A DNA stretch of 47,595 nt from Hyphococcus sp. (GCA_021776375.1 JAJFGA010000080.1:1-47595), one strand, 5' to 3'. Counted from the stretch's first letter, positions 25,154 to 33,944 are shown. Numbers and translations are program-made. The notes: a model not told the origin generated them from the letters alone.

Positions 25154-25467
25154 TTACCGATACCCTCCTGGCCAGAACGCGGCGCCGCCGCCTTTTCACT
25201 ATTTTGAAGTTCCCAGCCAAAGGTCTGGGCAAAGCTCAAAAGCGCATCTTCAAGCACGGACATTTTCAGTTGGTAGACAACCGATTTCCCGTGTTTTTCT
25301 GACGCCACGAGGTCAGCCTCGCGCAACACCGCGAAATGCGCCGACATTGTCGGCTTTGAAACGTTGAATTCCGCCGCCAAATCACCCGCGGTCATTGGGC
25401 CGCCGCGCAACAGTTCCAACACGCGTCGGCGCGTCGGGTCTGATAGGGCTTTGAAGACGCTGCTCAT
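25150..25467 (-). CDS. ArsR-family repressor, SdpR-like
   Basis: 105 residues. The winged-helix core has the SdpR-like pattern SVFKALSDPTRRRVLELL at the N-terminus and MTAGDLAAEFNVSKPTMSAH as recognition region, with no cysteine metal site, so it is not a classical arsenic sensor. The ATG at 25467 is chosen because it matches the family start and lies at the likely transcription start; a longer frame upstream would run through the predicted promoter. It is the first gene of a four-gene minus-strand operon and should repress its own promoter through the inverted repeat at 25471-25492. Confidence 0.88.
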   Translation of the reverse strand: MSSVFKALSDPTRRRVLELLRGGPMTAGDLAAEFNVSKPTMSAHFAVLREADLVASEKHGKSVVYQLKMSVLEDALLSFAQTFGWELQNSEKAAAPRSGQEGIGK

Positions 25468-25470
25468 GAG

Positions 25471-25492
25471 TAGATATTTAGCTAACAATCTA
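25471..25492. promoter_or_regulatory. 22-bp inverted repeat, probable ArsR operator
   Basis: TAGAT at the left edge and ATCTA at the right edge share a centre with the inner palindrome TTAGCTAA (25478-25485); 9 of 11 pairs match. It overlaps the predicted -10 box of the ArsR promoter, so binding would block RNA polymerase. That placement supports autorepression; the binding itself is inferred. Confidence 0.6.
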
Positions 25493-25503
25493 ATTATTGT
25501 CAA
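25475..25503 (-). promoter_or_regulatory. Sigma-70-type promoter of the SdpRI-like operon
   Basis: Read on the minus strand: a perfect TTGACA -35 (25498-25503), a 17-base spacer and TAAATA as -10 (25475-25480). Transcription would start at about 25468, directly at the ATG at 25467. No ribosome binding site precedes that ATG, so the mRNA is probably leaderless. Confidence 0.65.
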
Positions 25504-25605
25504 GAACGGGGCGCAAGAGGCGCTGGCCAAGAGGACATTGAACGCGTTTTTATGATGCCGTCTTAACGCCGGGAAAACGCGTTCATATATGATTAGCCAA
25601 GGTTG

Positions 25606-27498
25606 TTATTCCGCCGCTTGCGATTGTGCGCCAAACTGCAGATCGGCAAGGCGGGCATAAAGCCCGCCTTTTGCCAACAGCTCATGATGGGTTCCCTGAT
25701 CGATGATCCGCCCGCCTTCCATGACCGCAATGACATCCGCTTTAAGAACTGTCGCCAGCCGGTGGGCGATCACGAGCGTGGTGCGATTGGCGGAAATGGT
25801 TTCAAATGCGTCCTGAATGGCGCGTTCACTTTCGGAATCGAGAGCGCTGGTTGCTTCATCCAGCAACAAGATAGGCGCATCACGTAGGATCGCGCGGGCA
25901 ATGGCAATGCGCTGACGTTGACCGCCTGAAAGCGTCGCCGCGCTCTCGCCAAGCTCGGTGTCATAGCCTTCTGGTAAGGCTGCAATAAACTCATCAGCAT
26001 TCGCAGCAATCGCTGCAGCGCGAACCTCGTCGTCAGATGTTCCCGGCCTGCCAAAACGAATATTGTCCGCCGTTGAACCTGCAAACAATGGCGCGTTTTG
26101 TTGAACCACCGAAAGAACGCTGCGCAACGCATGGGGGTCGAGGTCTTTAATATCGACGCCGTCAATCTTAATAGCGCCGCCTTGTGGATCATAAAACCGT
26201 AAGAGCAGTTGAAACATCGTGCTTTTCCCGGCCCCGGACGGTCCTACAAGGGCGACGGTCTGACCGGGTTCAATCTTGAGGGAGACGCCGCTAATCGCGG
26301 CCGTATCCGGGCGCGCCGGGTAGCTGAAATCGACATTTTCAAATGCAATCTCTCCACGCACTGGCTCATTCAGCGTTTTTGAGTTCGCCGGCGCTGTAAT
26401 GTCGGATTTGGCGCTAAGCAATTCCATCAGTCGCTCAGTGGCGCCTGCGGCGCGCATCATCTCAGCATATGTCTCCGTCAGCATCCCGACGCCGCTCACG
26501 GCCACAAATGCATACATAACAAATTGCGTCATGGCGCCCGGCGTTATCGCGCCGTTTTGCACCTGCACGGCGCCAAACCATAAAACGCTGATCAACCCTG
26601 CAAGTATGAAAGAAAAAATCACCGCTGTCATCGCAGCGCGAACACGCACCCGCTTGATGGCGACGTTGAAGGTCTCCTCCACGGCCTTTCCAAAGTTTGC
26701 CTGTTCTTCTTTTTCACGCGTGAAGGCTTGAACGGTTTCAACAGCGCGCAGACTTTCGCTCGCCCGCGCCGAAGCGTTAGCCAGGTTGTCCTGCCCGCTA
26801 CGGGAAAGTCTCTGGACCCGCCGCCCAAAGAGCATGATTGGTCCGAGGATCAGGGGGCCAACCGCCAACACCATCAAGGCGAGCTTCCAGCTTACCACGA
26901 CCATCAAGATAAGCGCGCCGGATGTTGTCGCCATGGTTCGCAACGCCACAGAAATGGACGACCCAACCACGGTCTGGATCAGGGTCGTATCCGTTGTCAG
27001 ACGCGACAGGACTTCGCCGGTGCGGGTGTTGGCGTAAAAGCCGGGACTAAGGGTTAAGAGGTGATCGTAGACCGCACGACGCAGGTCGGCGACCACCCGC
27101 TCGCCGAGACGGCTGATAAAATAATATCGCAGCGCGCTCGCAACGCCGAGCAAGAGCGCGACGACAATCCCCGCGCCAAACACCCCCGCAAGCTGGTCGC
27201 CAAGCGTAAAGCGCGTGCAAATCTCCGACGTCGTTGCACCGGAAAACCCGCAATCCACCACCAACCGGAAGGCGGCTGGCAGTAACAAGGTCAGCCCCGA
27301 GGCGAGCACCAGAAAAATTGCAAAGGCGCTCAAAAGGCCCGGATATCTTAATATGAAGGGCGCCAGCCGCCGCAAAGGTTTTGCACTGCGCGATTTTTCG
27401 CGATGGGCGCGGTCCTGTTCAAGCTCGGACGCGAATGTCGATCCGCGATCAAGTTCGGTCTGTGCATGAAGTGTATTTGTCGCCGGTTCCGCCGCCAT
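25606..27498 (-). CDS. ABC exporter half-transporter (MsbA/BmrA type)
   Basis: 630 residues: an N-terminal cytosolic extension, a six-helix exporter domain (about residues 50-345) and an ATPase domain. The ATPase has Walker A GPSGAGKST near residue 420, the signature LSGGQRQRIAIARA near 520, and Walker B ILLLDEATSALD after it. One such chain forms a homodimer that exports lipids, drugs or peptides. The ATG at 27498 has GGAGAG upstream. It lies upstream of the SdpRI-like operon on the same strand with a 138-base gap containing that operon's own promoter. Substrate is unknown; a role in exporting a small peptide is possible but unproven. Confidence 0.92.
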   Translation of the reverse strand: MAAEPATNTLHAQTELDRGSTFASELEQDRAHREKSRSAKPLRRLAPFILRYPGLLSAFAIFLVLASGLTLLLPAAFRLVVDCGFSGATTSEICTRFTLGDQLAGVFGAGIVVALLLGVASALRYYFISRLGERVVADLRRAVYDHLLTLSPGFYANTRTGEVLSRLTTDTTLIQTVVGSSISVALRTMATTSGALILMVVVSWKLALMVLAVGPLILGPIMLFGRRVQRLSRSGQDNLANASARASESLRAVETVQAFTREKEEQANFGKAVEETFNVAIKRVRVRAAMTAVIFSFILAGLISVLWFGAVQVQNGAITPGAMTQFVMYAFVAVSGVGMLTETYAEMMRAAGATERLMELLSAKSDITAPANSKTLNEPVRGEIAFENVDFSYPARPDTAAISGVSLKIEPGQTVALVGPSGAGKSTMFQLLLRFYDPQGGAIKIDGVDIKDLDPHALRSVLSVVQQNAPLFAGSTADNIRFGRPGTSDDEVRAAAIAANADEFIAALPEGYDTELGESAATLSGGQRQRIAIARAILRDAPILLLDEATSALDSESERAIQDAFETISANRTTLVIAHRLATVLKADVIAVMEGGRIIDQGTHHELLAKGGLYARLADLQFGAQSQAAE

Positions 27499-27916
27499 TG
27501 AAACTCTCCAAAGTCACGATGATGCGGGTGGGGCCGCAAAAAACGCACAATACCACGAACCGAGCAACGCTGATTGAGCACTGACCCATAGATGGGCGGC
27601 TCTGTCTTTGGCTTCAAGAAATATTTATAAAACAATGCCGAACAGCCGCAAATGCCCTTCAATCGGAACAGGCGCGATCGGTCACCTCTGGCATTTTCAA
27701 GACAGTCGCGAAATCTCTACGAAGGGGAGGAGTTTGGTTTTGCCCTTGGCGGACATTCGAATATAGGGATTAGGATGGCTGGATAAGCGCAACAGCGGAC
27801 AATCAATTGCGTGGTGGAGTACTCCTCTAGTGGCGTTCGTTGTCACCGAAATACAGACGCTAGAGGATGCGGAATAATTCCCCGCCAAAGCGTCTTAATT
27901 TCCGGAGGCAATAACT
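27499..27916. other. Intergenic region between TetR and ABC genes
   Basis: 418 bases without a convincing gene. The only structure noticed is the short palindrome GGAGTACTCC at 27816-27825. It presumably contains the ABC transporter promoter. No clear promoter or terminator was found. Confidence 0.4.
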
Positions 27917-28519
27917 TTAACTCGTATTGGCGACTCGAACCGCTCGTAGATATTCGATTGACCGGTGAACCCAATGATCAAGTGCTTCATCGCGATCGAG
28001 CGAAAGCGGAAATTCACCGTAGTCCTGCAGATAGAGAACCAACGCGAGTGTGCTAAAAATCAGAAATGTATGTTGTCTGACATTCTTATCGATCCGGCGT
28101 TTTCCGAGCTGGTGTTTCGTCCACTGAACGAAAACGTCCCATGCATCTGCCTGATTAAATTGGCGTATCCTCGCCTGAACGCCTCGGAGATTTCTTCCAT
28201 CTCGGCGGAGAACCAGGCGAAGATCACGATGCCGTGCGGCGTGAGCAACAATAAGTTTCGTCATCGCGGTGAGCTCCGCTGAAGCAGAGCTCTGTGGAAT
28301 ATTTTTCAAGTTACTTAGTTCCGAAAGGATTTCCGCCGCATAAGCATCTATTGCCTCAAACAGGATTTCTTCCTTGTTTCGGAAATGCCGATAAAACCCG
28401 CCGGCGCGCGGGGCAAGTCCGACAGCCTTTTCAATTTCACCGATCGTGGCGCCGCGATATCCCTTCGCCGCCATTAGGCGCAGCGCCGCATGTGAAATCT
28501 CCGCACGAGTGGTTTTCAC
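27917..28519 (-). CDS. TetR-family transcriptional regulator
   Basis: 200 residues. The N-terminal helix-turn-helix is typical (ISHAALRLMAAKGYRGATIGEIEKAVGLA, then GGFYRHFRNKEEILFEAI, about residues 8-57). The rest is the variable all-helical ligand-binding domain. The start is a GTG at 28519 with GGAGGG some 13 bases upstream. It is divergent from the alpha/beta hydrolase at 28689, which is its most likely target by position. The effector is unknown. Confidence 0.9.
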   Translation of the reverse strand: MKTTRAEISHAALRLMAAKGYRGATIGEIEKAVGLAPRAGGFYRHFRNKEEILFEAIDAYAAEILSELSNLKNIPQSSASAELTAMTKLIVAHAARHRDLRLVLRRDGRNLRGVQARIRQFNQADAWDVFVQWTKHQLGKRRIDKNVRQHTFLIFSTLALVLYLQDYGEFPLSLDRDEALDHWVHRSIEYLRAVRVANTS

Positions 28520-28688
28520 AGTGCGCCTGCCCTCCAGTCAACGATAATAAATAGCGTATGGAAGCCACACTAGGGCGTTCGAATTTGTGCGGCAATCGTA
28601 TAATCAGCTCGGTTCGTCGCATTAAACCCAATAACGATTGATTACTTTTTGCGATGGCTATAGAAATATCAATGAGGGGTTGTTGAAC

Positions 28689-29720
28689 ATGCTCAAATTT
28701 CTGAAATATCTTGCGATTTTCGTTGTTTTGCTGGCGACTGCCGGGCTTGGATACCAGCAATTTTCGGCTGCCGTGGATCGTGATCGCTATCCGCCACCGG
28801 GCGAATTGGTTGATATCGGCGGGCGCAACCTTCACCTATATTGCCTGGGTGAGGCGACGGAAAAACCCACGGTGATCCTCGAAGGCGGCTTCACGTTTAT
28901 TTCCACCGGATGGATACGCGTGATGAAGCCCATCGCCGCAGAAACGCGAGTCTGTGCTTATGATTGTGCGGGCTATGGCTGGAGCGGTGAGACAAGCGGG
29001 CCGCGTTATGGTCTTGATTATATCGAAGATCTGAGAAAACTCCGCAAGGCCGTGGGAATGAGTGAGCCGGTGATTATTGTCGGTCACTCGCTCGGAGGCA
29101 TGCTTGGAAGAATTTATTATAATCACTACCCAGAGGAACTGGCTGGGCTCGTGATGATAGAGCCGGGAACGCCGGAAATTCTGTTGAGGGAATTTGAGGA
29201 AGAGGATGGCGAGCCTCTTGAACGAAGGGCAGGACAGCAAACGTGCGGGGTCAAATGCCCGCTCGCGACGGCGTTTGCAGGGTTGGGTTTGACGCGATTG
29301 GTGATCAACAATGTTTCGGAGTTGGACGACCCGTTGCTTCCGCGCCAAGCGGTTGCCGAATACAAGGCGCGCATGGCTTTATCGCCCAATGTTCGCACGA
29401 TGGTGCGTCTCGGACGTTATGTTGGAACAATTTTTTACGAAACCGGCGACAATCGAGATTTGGATGACTTACCCGTGATGGCAATCTACGGCACTGGCGC
29501 CGGTAGCCTTTTTGGAGATTCAAAAACCGAGGAAGATCGCCTTCTTGATCTTGAAAAGCAAATAGCCGGCTGGAAAAAGACGACTGCTCTTTCGTCGCGC
29601 GATTTTGGCGTTGTGGAGATCGAAGCGGACAATCATCTTGCGATTGTGGCGCACGAGGATTCAGCCCGAAGAGTCGCGGAGCAAGTTCTAATTTTCATGA
29701 ATGAACTAGATGTTGAGTGA
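28689..29720 (+). CDS. Membrane-anchored alpha/beta hydrolase
   Basis: 343 residues. An N-terminal hydrophobic helix (about residues 5-22) acts as signal or anchor. The alpha/beta hydrolase fold shows the nucleophile elbow GHSLGG (Ser near residue 135), an oxyanion-hole region with EGGFTF, and the catalytic His in DNHLAI near residue 314. It could be an esterase, lipase or haloalkane-type enzyme; the substrate is not predictable. The ATG at 28689 is preferred, with GAGGGG upstream; a TTG two codons earlier is possible. It is divergent from the TetR gene. Confidence 0.88.
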   Translation: MLKFLKYLAIFVVLLATAGLGYQQFSAAVDRDRYPPPGELVDIGGRNLHLYCLGEATEKPTVILEGGFTFISTGWIRVMKPIAAETRVCAYDCAGYGWSGETSGPRYGLDYIEDLRKLRKAVGMSEPVIIVGHSLGGMLGRIYYNHYPEELAGLVMIEPGTPEILLREFEEEDGEPLERRAGQQTCGVKCPLATAFAGLGLTRLVINNVSELDDPLLPRQAVAEYKARMALSPNVRTMVRLGRYVGTIFYETGDNRDLDDLPVMAIYGTGAGSLFGDSKTEEDRLLDLEKQIAGWKKTTALSSRDFGVVEIEADNHLAIVAHEDSARRVAEQVLIFMNELDVE

Positions 29721-30103
29721 GACGCAATAGATATAGATTGTGCGCTGCGGTCGTGCCGATCTACGCAAACAGGACGACACATGCGGATGGCGAATAACTT
29801 TCTCATGCTGTCAGCCTCATTCAGTTGTTGCGGCTGGTGAGCACCTATAAACGCGTAAGGCCTTACCCAGATTTCCTTTGTTCCGAAAAGTGGCCGAAGG
29901 CGGAAATTCAGTTTTTAGAAGCCACCGACCGCTTTTGGCGAAAGGCCGCCTCTCACAATAACCCAGCGAATGATCGTATTGTTGGTAGCTTGTTCCATGC
30001 CGGAAATTGGCTCTAGTTCTGGGCAAATTCAATAGAAAATAGCGGGGGCACTGCTCCCGCTATTTTTGCGTTGGTCTCGGCAATTGCTATTTCCGTACCC
30101 TGA
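29721..30103. other. Intergenic region between hydrolase and PEP-CTERM gene
   Basis: 383 bases. Apart from the bidirectional terminator at 30036-30066 I see no gene or repeat. A 19-codon frame at 29781 has no ribosome binding site. Confidence 0.5.
30036..30066. terminator. Strong bidirectional terminator
   Basis: A 14-bp stem (30036-30049 with 30053-30066, one G-T pair) with a 3-nt loop is flanked by A-rich bases on the left and TTTTT on the right. It serves the hydrolase gene on the + strand and the PEP-CTERM-type gene on the - strand. Confidence 0.9.
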
Positions 30104-30702
30104 TCATTGCGGGCTGACTGCCCGGGGCCGTCCATAGGCCCAGCTGATGATGGCCCCGGTGAGCAGAAGGATGAGCGCGCCAGGTTCGGGCACATCGATT
30201 GGCGGCTCAGGAGGCTCGGGCGGCTCGACGGGCGGCATGGGTTCGTCGCAGTCTGGGTCTTCGTCAGGATCGCAAGGCGGCTCGCCCGGCGGAATGAAAA
30301 TCGGCGGGATAAGGATCGGCGGCGCGCCGAAGAATGGCGGCACGAACGGCGGTGGAGAGACAGGCGTGCGAACGCCCGGCGCGCCTGTGCTCAAAGGCGC
30401 TTCTAGCGGTGTTGCCGGAACCCGCCCGACTTCGATCGGCGGCGCCGGGTTATAACCGGCGATGCGGATCGGAACCGGGCGGGCCGTCAAAAAGACTTGG
30501 AGGCGGCCCTCCGCTGGCCTTCGTCGCCGCAGCAGCCGCAATTGACGACGATATCGTTGCGAATATCGCCGACCGCGCGCGCCATCCATGCGTCGTAATC
30601 ACCCTCCGCCGGTCCCGATCGGCCGCCAAAACCGCCGGTCCAGACAATGGCGATGGCGACGATCAACGCGGCGACAATGTTGGCTAAGCCGTTGCCCATC
30701 AT
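30104..30702 (-). pseudogene. PEP-CTERM-type proline-rich surface protein, frameshifted
   Basis: Two frames together make one plausible protein. The first (30702 to a TGA at 30487-30489) starts MMGNGLANIVAALIVAIAIVW, a signal or anchor helix, and reaches CGCCGDEG. The second continues to 30104 with a Pro-rich region (PPFVPPFFGAPP, PEPPEPPEPP) and ends VPEPGALILLLTGAIISWAYGRPR, a PEP-CTERM sorting signal: VPEP, a membrane helix and a basic tail. The frames join by a -1 shift at five T residues (30489-30493) immediately before the TGA. This is either a real mutation, programmed slippage or a homopolymer error. The protein would be an exosortase-processed envelope protein. Confidence 0.6.
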
Positions 30703-31137
30703 AACAAAACCCTGACCTCTAGCGCTCCGGTTTCCCCAAAATCCGCGAAATCCCGGCTTTCAGGCGCATGACTGCGGAGCGCGGGCTGGCCATGCGGGGG
30801 CAAACCTCCCAAGTCTTGTGCCAAGCCCGCGCGGGCGCATCGGGCCGGGATTGTCTCCTATTCCCAGACGGTTGCAGGCTTTTCACGGGGAGGCAGGCGG
30901 CGCCTGCCGGCAATAATTGTCTCAGATTCGGCCCCGAATCAGCGCTAATCTTGGGGGATGTGCAGTTTTGACACAGCTTGGCACAGGCTTTGGCTTTGGC
31001 GGTTTTCAGACCCGCCTGGCGTCTACCCAATCGCGGTATGGCGTGCTATTTATTGGTTAATGCGGGGCTTGCCGGGGCGATGCCGCGCGGTGAGTTTGGT
31101 ATGGGATTGGTGAAGTAAGAGGGGTTTTGAGGGGCCG
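30703..31137. other. Intergenic region upstream of the SpmX-like gene
   Basis: 435 bases without a convincing gene. Two short inverted repeats are visible: GGCAGGC/GCCTGCC near 30891-30907 and GATTCGG/CCGAATC near 30928-30943. The region presumably holds promoters for both flanking divergent genes. Confidence 0.4.
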
Positions 31138-32109
31138 ATGCGGACGGGAGAGACCGGTCTTAATCTGATCAAGGGCTATGAGGGCCTGCGCATGTCGGCG
31201 CATTATGCGCCGAGTGAGCAGTGGACTGTCGGCTATGGTCATGTCTCTTCAGCCCGTCACGGCATGAGCGTGACTGAGGGCGACGCGGAACGTCTGTTAA
31301 AGGACGATGTTCAGCCGCTTGAACAATTGCTCAGCGACACCGTCCGGGCGCCGCTTAATCAAAACGAACATGATGCGCTGGTGTCGCTGATTTTCAATAT
31401 CGGCGAGGAAAACTGGAAGCGCTCGACGGTGCTGCGCAAACTCAACGCCGGCGACAAAATTGGCGCCGCCAACGCTTTTGAGATGTGGAACAAGGCGTTT
31501 GTCAGCAATGAGCTGGTGACGCTTGATGGTCTGGTGCGCCGGCGCGCGGCGGAAAAATCATTGTTCCTGATGCCGACGGACGCCTCGCTGGTGGTGCCGA
31601 CATCGGATGTCTTTCCGGCTCAGGAATGCGAGCCGGACTATATCTCCGACGCGGTATTAAACGCCAAGCCGCTGGTAAATTTTGACGAGCTGCGCGCCGA
31701 CCAGAAAAAGGCGCTGACGCCGGAAGAAAAAGCCGCACGTACGCGCGCGCTGTTTGCCGCGACGCAGGCGCTGTCCGGCGATCCGTCGAAAATGATTATT
31801 TCCAAGACCGAAGAGCATGCTGATATGGGCGTAACCATCGGGGTTGTTCTCGCCGGCATTCTGGCGCTCGGGCTAACCGCAATGGGTGTGATCTTGTTGC
31901 TCGGTCAGGAAGCGCCCGGCGTCGCTGAGGCGTTGGGGCTGAGCTATGACCGCTTTGCCGCGATCTTTGAGAATCTGCCTCTATGGCTTTCGGCCGTCGG
32001 TGCGGCGATGTGTTATTTCATCCTTTATATTCTGGTGAAACGCTCGGCCCGCCACGACCTCAAACGCCAGCGCGCGCGCGACGTTGCACGGTTGCGGGTT
32101 GCTGACTGA
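31138..32109 (+). CDS. spmX: SpmX-like lysozyme-fold membrane protein
   Basis: 323 residues. Residues 1-145 form a phage-type GH24 muramidase domain (LIKGYEGLRMSAHYAP, then QWTVGYGHV, ending RRRAAEKSLFLMP). A polar linker follows, then two C-terminal membrane helices near residues 231-252 and 282-302. This is the layout of Caulobacter SpmX, a polar scaffold derived from a phage lysozyme. The catalytic Glu (E15) and Thr (T30) are kept but the Asp/Cys expected at position 24 is Ala, so the enzyme is probably impaired. No phage genes flank it. The linker is shorter than in Caulobacter SpmX. Confidence 0.78.
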   Translation: MRTGETGLNLIKGYEGLRMSAHYAPSEQWTVGYGHVSSARHGMSVTEGDAERLLKDDVQPLEQLLSDTVRAPLNQNEHDALVSLIFNIGEENWKRSTVLRKLNAGDKIGAANAFEMWNKAFVSNELVTLDGLVRRRAAEKSLFLMPTDASLVVPTSDVFPAQECEPDYISDAVLNAKPLVNFDELRADQKKALTPEEKAARTRALFAATQALSGDPSKMIISKTEEHADMGVTIGVVLAGILALGLTAMGVILLLGQEAPGVAEALGLSYDRFAAIFENLPLWLSAVGAAMCYFILYILVKRSARHDLKRQRARDVARLRVAD

Positions 32110-32367
32110 GCGGGCTGGGTAAGTCGGGCCGGCGCCCTTAAATCCATTTGCAAAAACACAACTGATTCGCCGCCAGTGCTGAAGTTGCCGCGGTTGCGCC
32201 CGGCTTTGATGGTGCGTCTCGCGCGGCATTAGGCGCGTAGCCTATATAACGCGGCGTAATGTCCACCCTGCCATGGCGACCTCGCAAAGGATTTGCCTCG
32301 GCGCAATTGCAGCCTATGATCGGCCGGGATGTGGGCGCAGCGCCGGGATTGTCGGCGCGCAATTCAG

Positions 32368-33144
32368 ATGGAGACGGCCTTGGCGCTACCTAATAATGTG
32401 TTGCGTATCTTTGCTCTCATGCTTTTGCTTTCTGGCTGCTCAACCCTGACCGATGGCTGGAGCGGCTCGAATGCCGATCTTGACGGCGCCGTTCAAGCCG
32501 CGGAACTGCGCACCGCCGAGCTTGAGGTCGAGGTTGCCCAGTTGAAATCGGACAAGGAGCTGCTCGCCACGCAGCTGGAGGAGTTGCAACGCGAGAACGA
32601 CAAGCTGGCCGCAAATGATGACGACCCATCAGCGGCCGATGATGCAACAGGCATTGCCGATGCAACCGCGCTTGCAAATGCTGAGCTGAAACTCCGAGAT
32701 GGCGCTACTGCTGGCGGTGCTGTCGTCGAAGCGGCGGACGGCTCGGCGATTGCTAGTGGCGCCGCGCCCGTAGCGCCGGCGCCGCGCATGGTGCAGCCGA
32801 CTTTTGCGTCAACCGATGCGGTTTTTGAAAACGAGGCCGACAGCGACATTGAAACCGCAAGCGTGTTGTTCGGTGTTCATCTTGCCTCTTACCGCAAGGA
32901 TGCAGAGGCGCGCGACGGCTGGCGCAAATTGCAACGGCAAAACCCGGATGAACTTGGCCTTCTTGAACCGCGCATTGAACGAGTGCGGCTGAAGGATAAG
33001 GGCGTTTTTCTAAGATTGATCGGCGGCGGCTTCTCATCACAGGAAAAGGCCGCAGCGCTGTGTGCAAGCCTTCAACAAAAAGGCCTGTTTTGCTCCGTAT
33101 CCGGATTTAATGGCAAGCGCCTGTCGCTGCTGGAAAACGGATAA
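32368..33144 (+). CDS. SPOR-domain lipoprotein
   Basis: 258 residues. The signal peptide ends in a clear lipobox LLSGC (Cys24). A coiled coil follows at about residues 45-90 (AELEVEVAQLKSDKELLATQ), then an Ala/Pro linker, then a SPOR domain at about residues 165-250 (FGVHLASYRKDAEARDGW ... VFLRLIGGGFSSQEKAAALC). SPOR domains bind denuded septal peptidoglycan, which places the protein at the division site. The start ATG at 32368 has only a weak ribosome binding site. Its position between SpmX-like and MipZ genes supports a division role. Confidence 0.85.
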   Translation: METALALPNNVLRIFALMLLLSGCSTLTDGWSGSNADLDGAVQAAELRTAELEVEVAQLKSDKELLATQLEELQRENDKLAANDDDPSAADDATGIADATALANAELKLRDGATAGGAVVEAADGSAIASGAAPVAPAPRMVQPTFASTDAVFENEADSDIETASVLFGVHLASYRKDAEARDGWRKLQRQNPDELGLLEPRIERVRLKDKGVFLRLIGGGFSSQEKAAALCASLQQKGLFCSVSGFNGKRLSLLENG

Positions 33145-33146
33145 GG

Positions 33147-33944
33147 TCACTTCGGCGGCGTAATTGTGAATGCGCGCTCATCGAAGACGCGCCCGGCATA
33201 TTCGCCGCCACCCTCATAGCGCAGCGTTAACTCACCCTCGCCAAGAGAAAAGAACCCAAGCGGGATATCAATCAACCGTTGCGGCGTATCCGGGTAGCCG
33301 GCGACATTGTCGCGAACGCCCAAGAGCTCCGACTTGGCGCCGGGCTCCGCGCGCAGAAATGTCGCCGTCAGCCGCCCATAGGTGGAGTGGACGCCGCTCG
33401 GTTCGACAGCGGCGGAGATCAATAGTAATCCGTCGGAATCGCGCAGTAATTTTGTTTCAGACAAGACCGCTGATCCACGTCCTTTCCCGCGCAACAGCAC
33501 CGGTACGGAAACGCCGACAGCAATGTCTGCTTGAAGGCCGGAGGAGGCTTTGCGAATCAGCGTGCGGGCGGCGTCGGTTTCCACCAGCAAATGTGAGCGT
33601 CGTTCGCCCGCCGGCGGCCGGACGCCGTCTTTGAGCCGCACCGTCACCTCAATGCGCGCACCGGGCTCGAGGCGAAACTGCGCCGGCGTGAGCGTGAGAT
33701 AGGGGGCCGCGCTTAAGCCGGAGCGGGTTTGCGCATCCGCAGGCGTGTAGCCGGTTTGCGTCGCGGAGAGATCGACCCAAGTGACGCGCCCGTCAAGAAT
33801 GCGGGTGGAGGGATTGGACAGGGTAAAGGATGCGGTGCGGGTTTTGTTGGTCAACACCTGACGCAGCGGGCTCAGCTCGATATCGGCGCGGGCCGGGCTC
33901 GCCGCCAAAATCGTGATGAATAGAAAGGCCACGGCCTTGATCAT
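33147..33944 (-). CDS. PapD-like periplasmic pilus/fimbrial chaperone
   Basis: 265 residues with a cleavable signal peptide (MIKAVAFLFITILAASPARA). The mature part begins IELSPLRQVLTNKTRTASFTLSNPS and continues VEVTVRLKD-like strands and RRSHLLVETD, the pattern of the N-terminal immunoglobulin-fold domain of PapD-type chaperones, with a second beta domain after it. Such chaperones deliver subunits to an outer-membrane usher. No usher or pilin gene is next to it, so it may be an orphan or serve distant genes. It converges on the SPOR gene with a 2-base gap. Confidence 0.78.
   Translation of the reverse strand: MIKAVAFLFITILAASPARADIELSPLRQVLTNKTRTASFTLSNPSTRILDGRVTWVDLSATQTGYTPADAQTRSGLSAAPYLTLTPAQFRLEPGARIEVTVRLKDGVRPPAGERRSHLLVETDAARTLIRKASSGLQADIAVGVSVPVLLRGKGRGSAVLSETKLLRDSDGLLLISAAVEPSGVHSTYGRLTATFLRAEPGAKSELLGVRDNVAGYPDTPQRLIDIPLGFFSLGEGELTLRYEGGGEYAGRVFDERAFTITPPK

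Noticed and set aside
25468..25530. N-terminal extension of the ArsR protein to 25530
   Set aside because: It would be translated from DNA that contains the TTGACA/TAAATA promoter and the operator, and SdpR-like proteins begin at MSSVFKALSDP.
29781..29840. 19-codon peptide in the gap after the hydrolase gene
   Set aside because: No ribosome binding site, no family resemblance, and chance frames of this size are common.
31138..32109. Prophage endolysin
   Set aside because: There are no holin, integrase or phage structural genes nearby, and the two C-terminal membrane helices fit SpmX instead.
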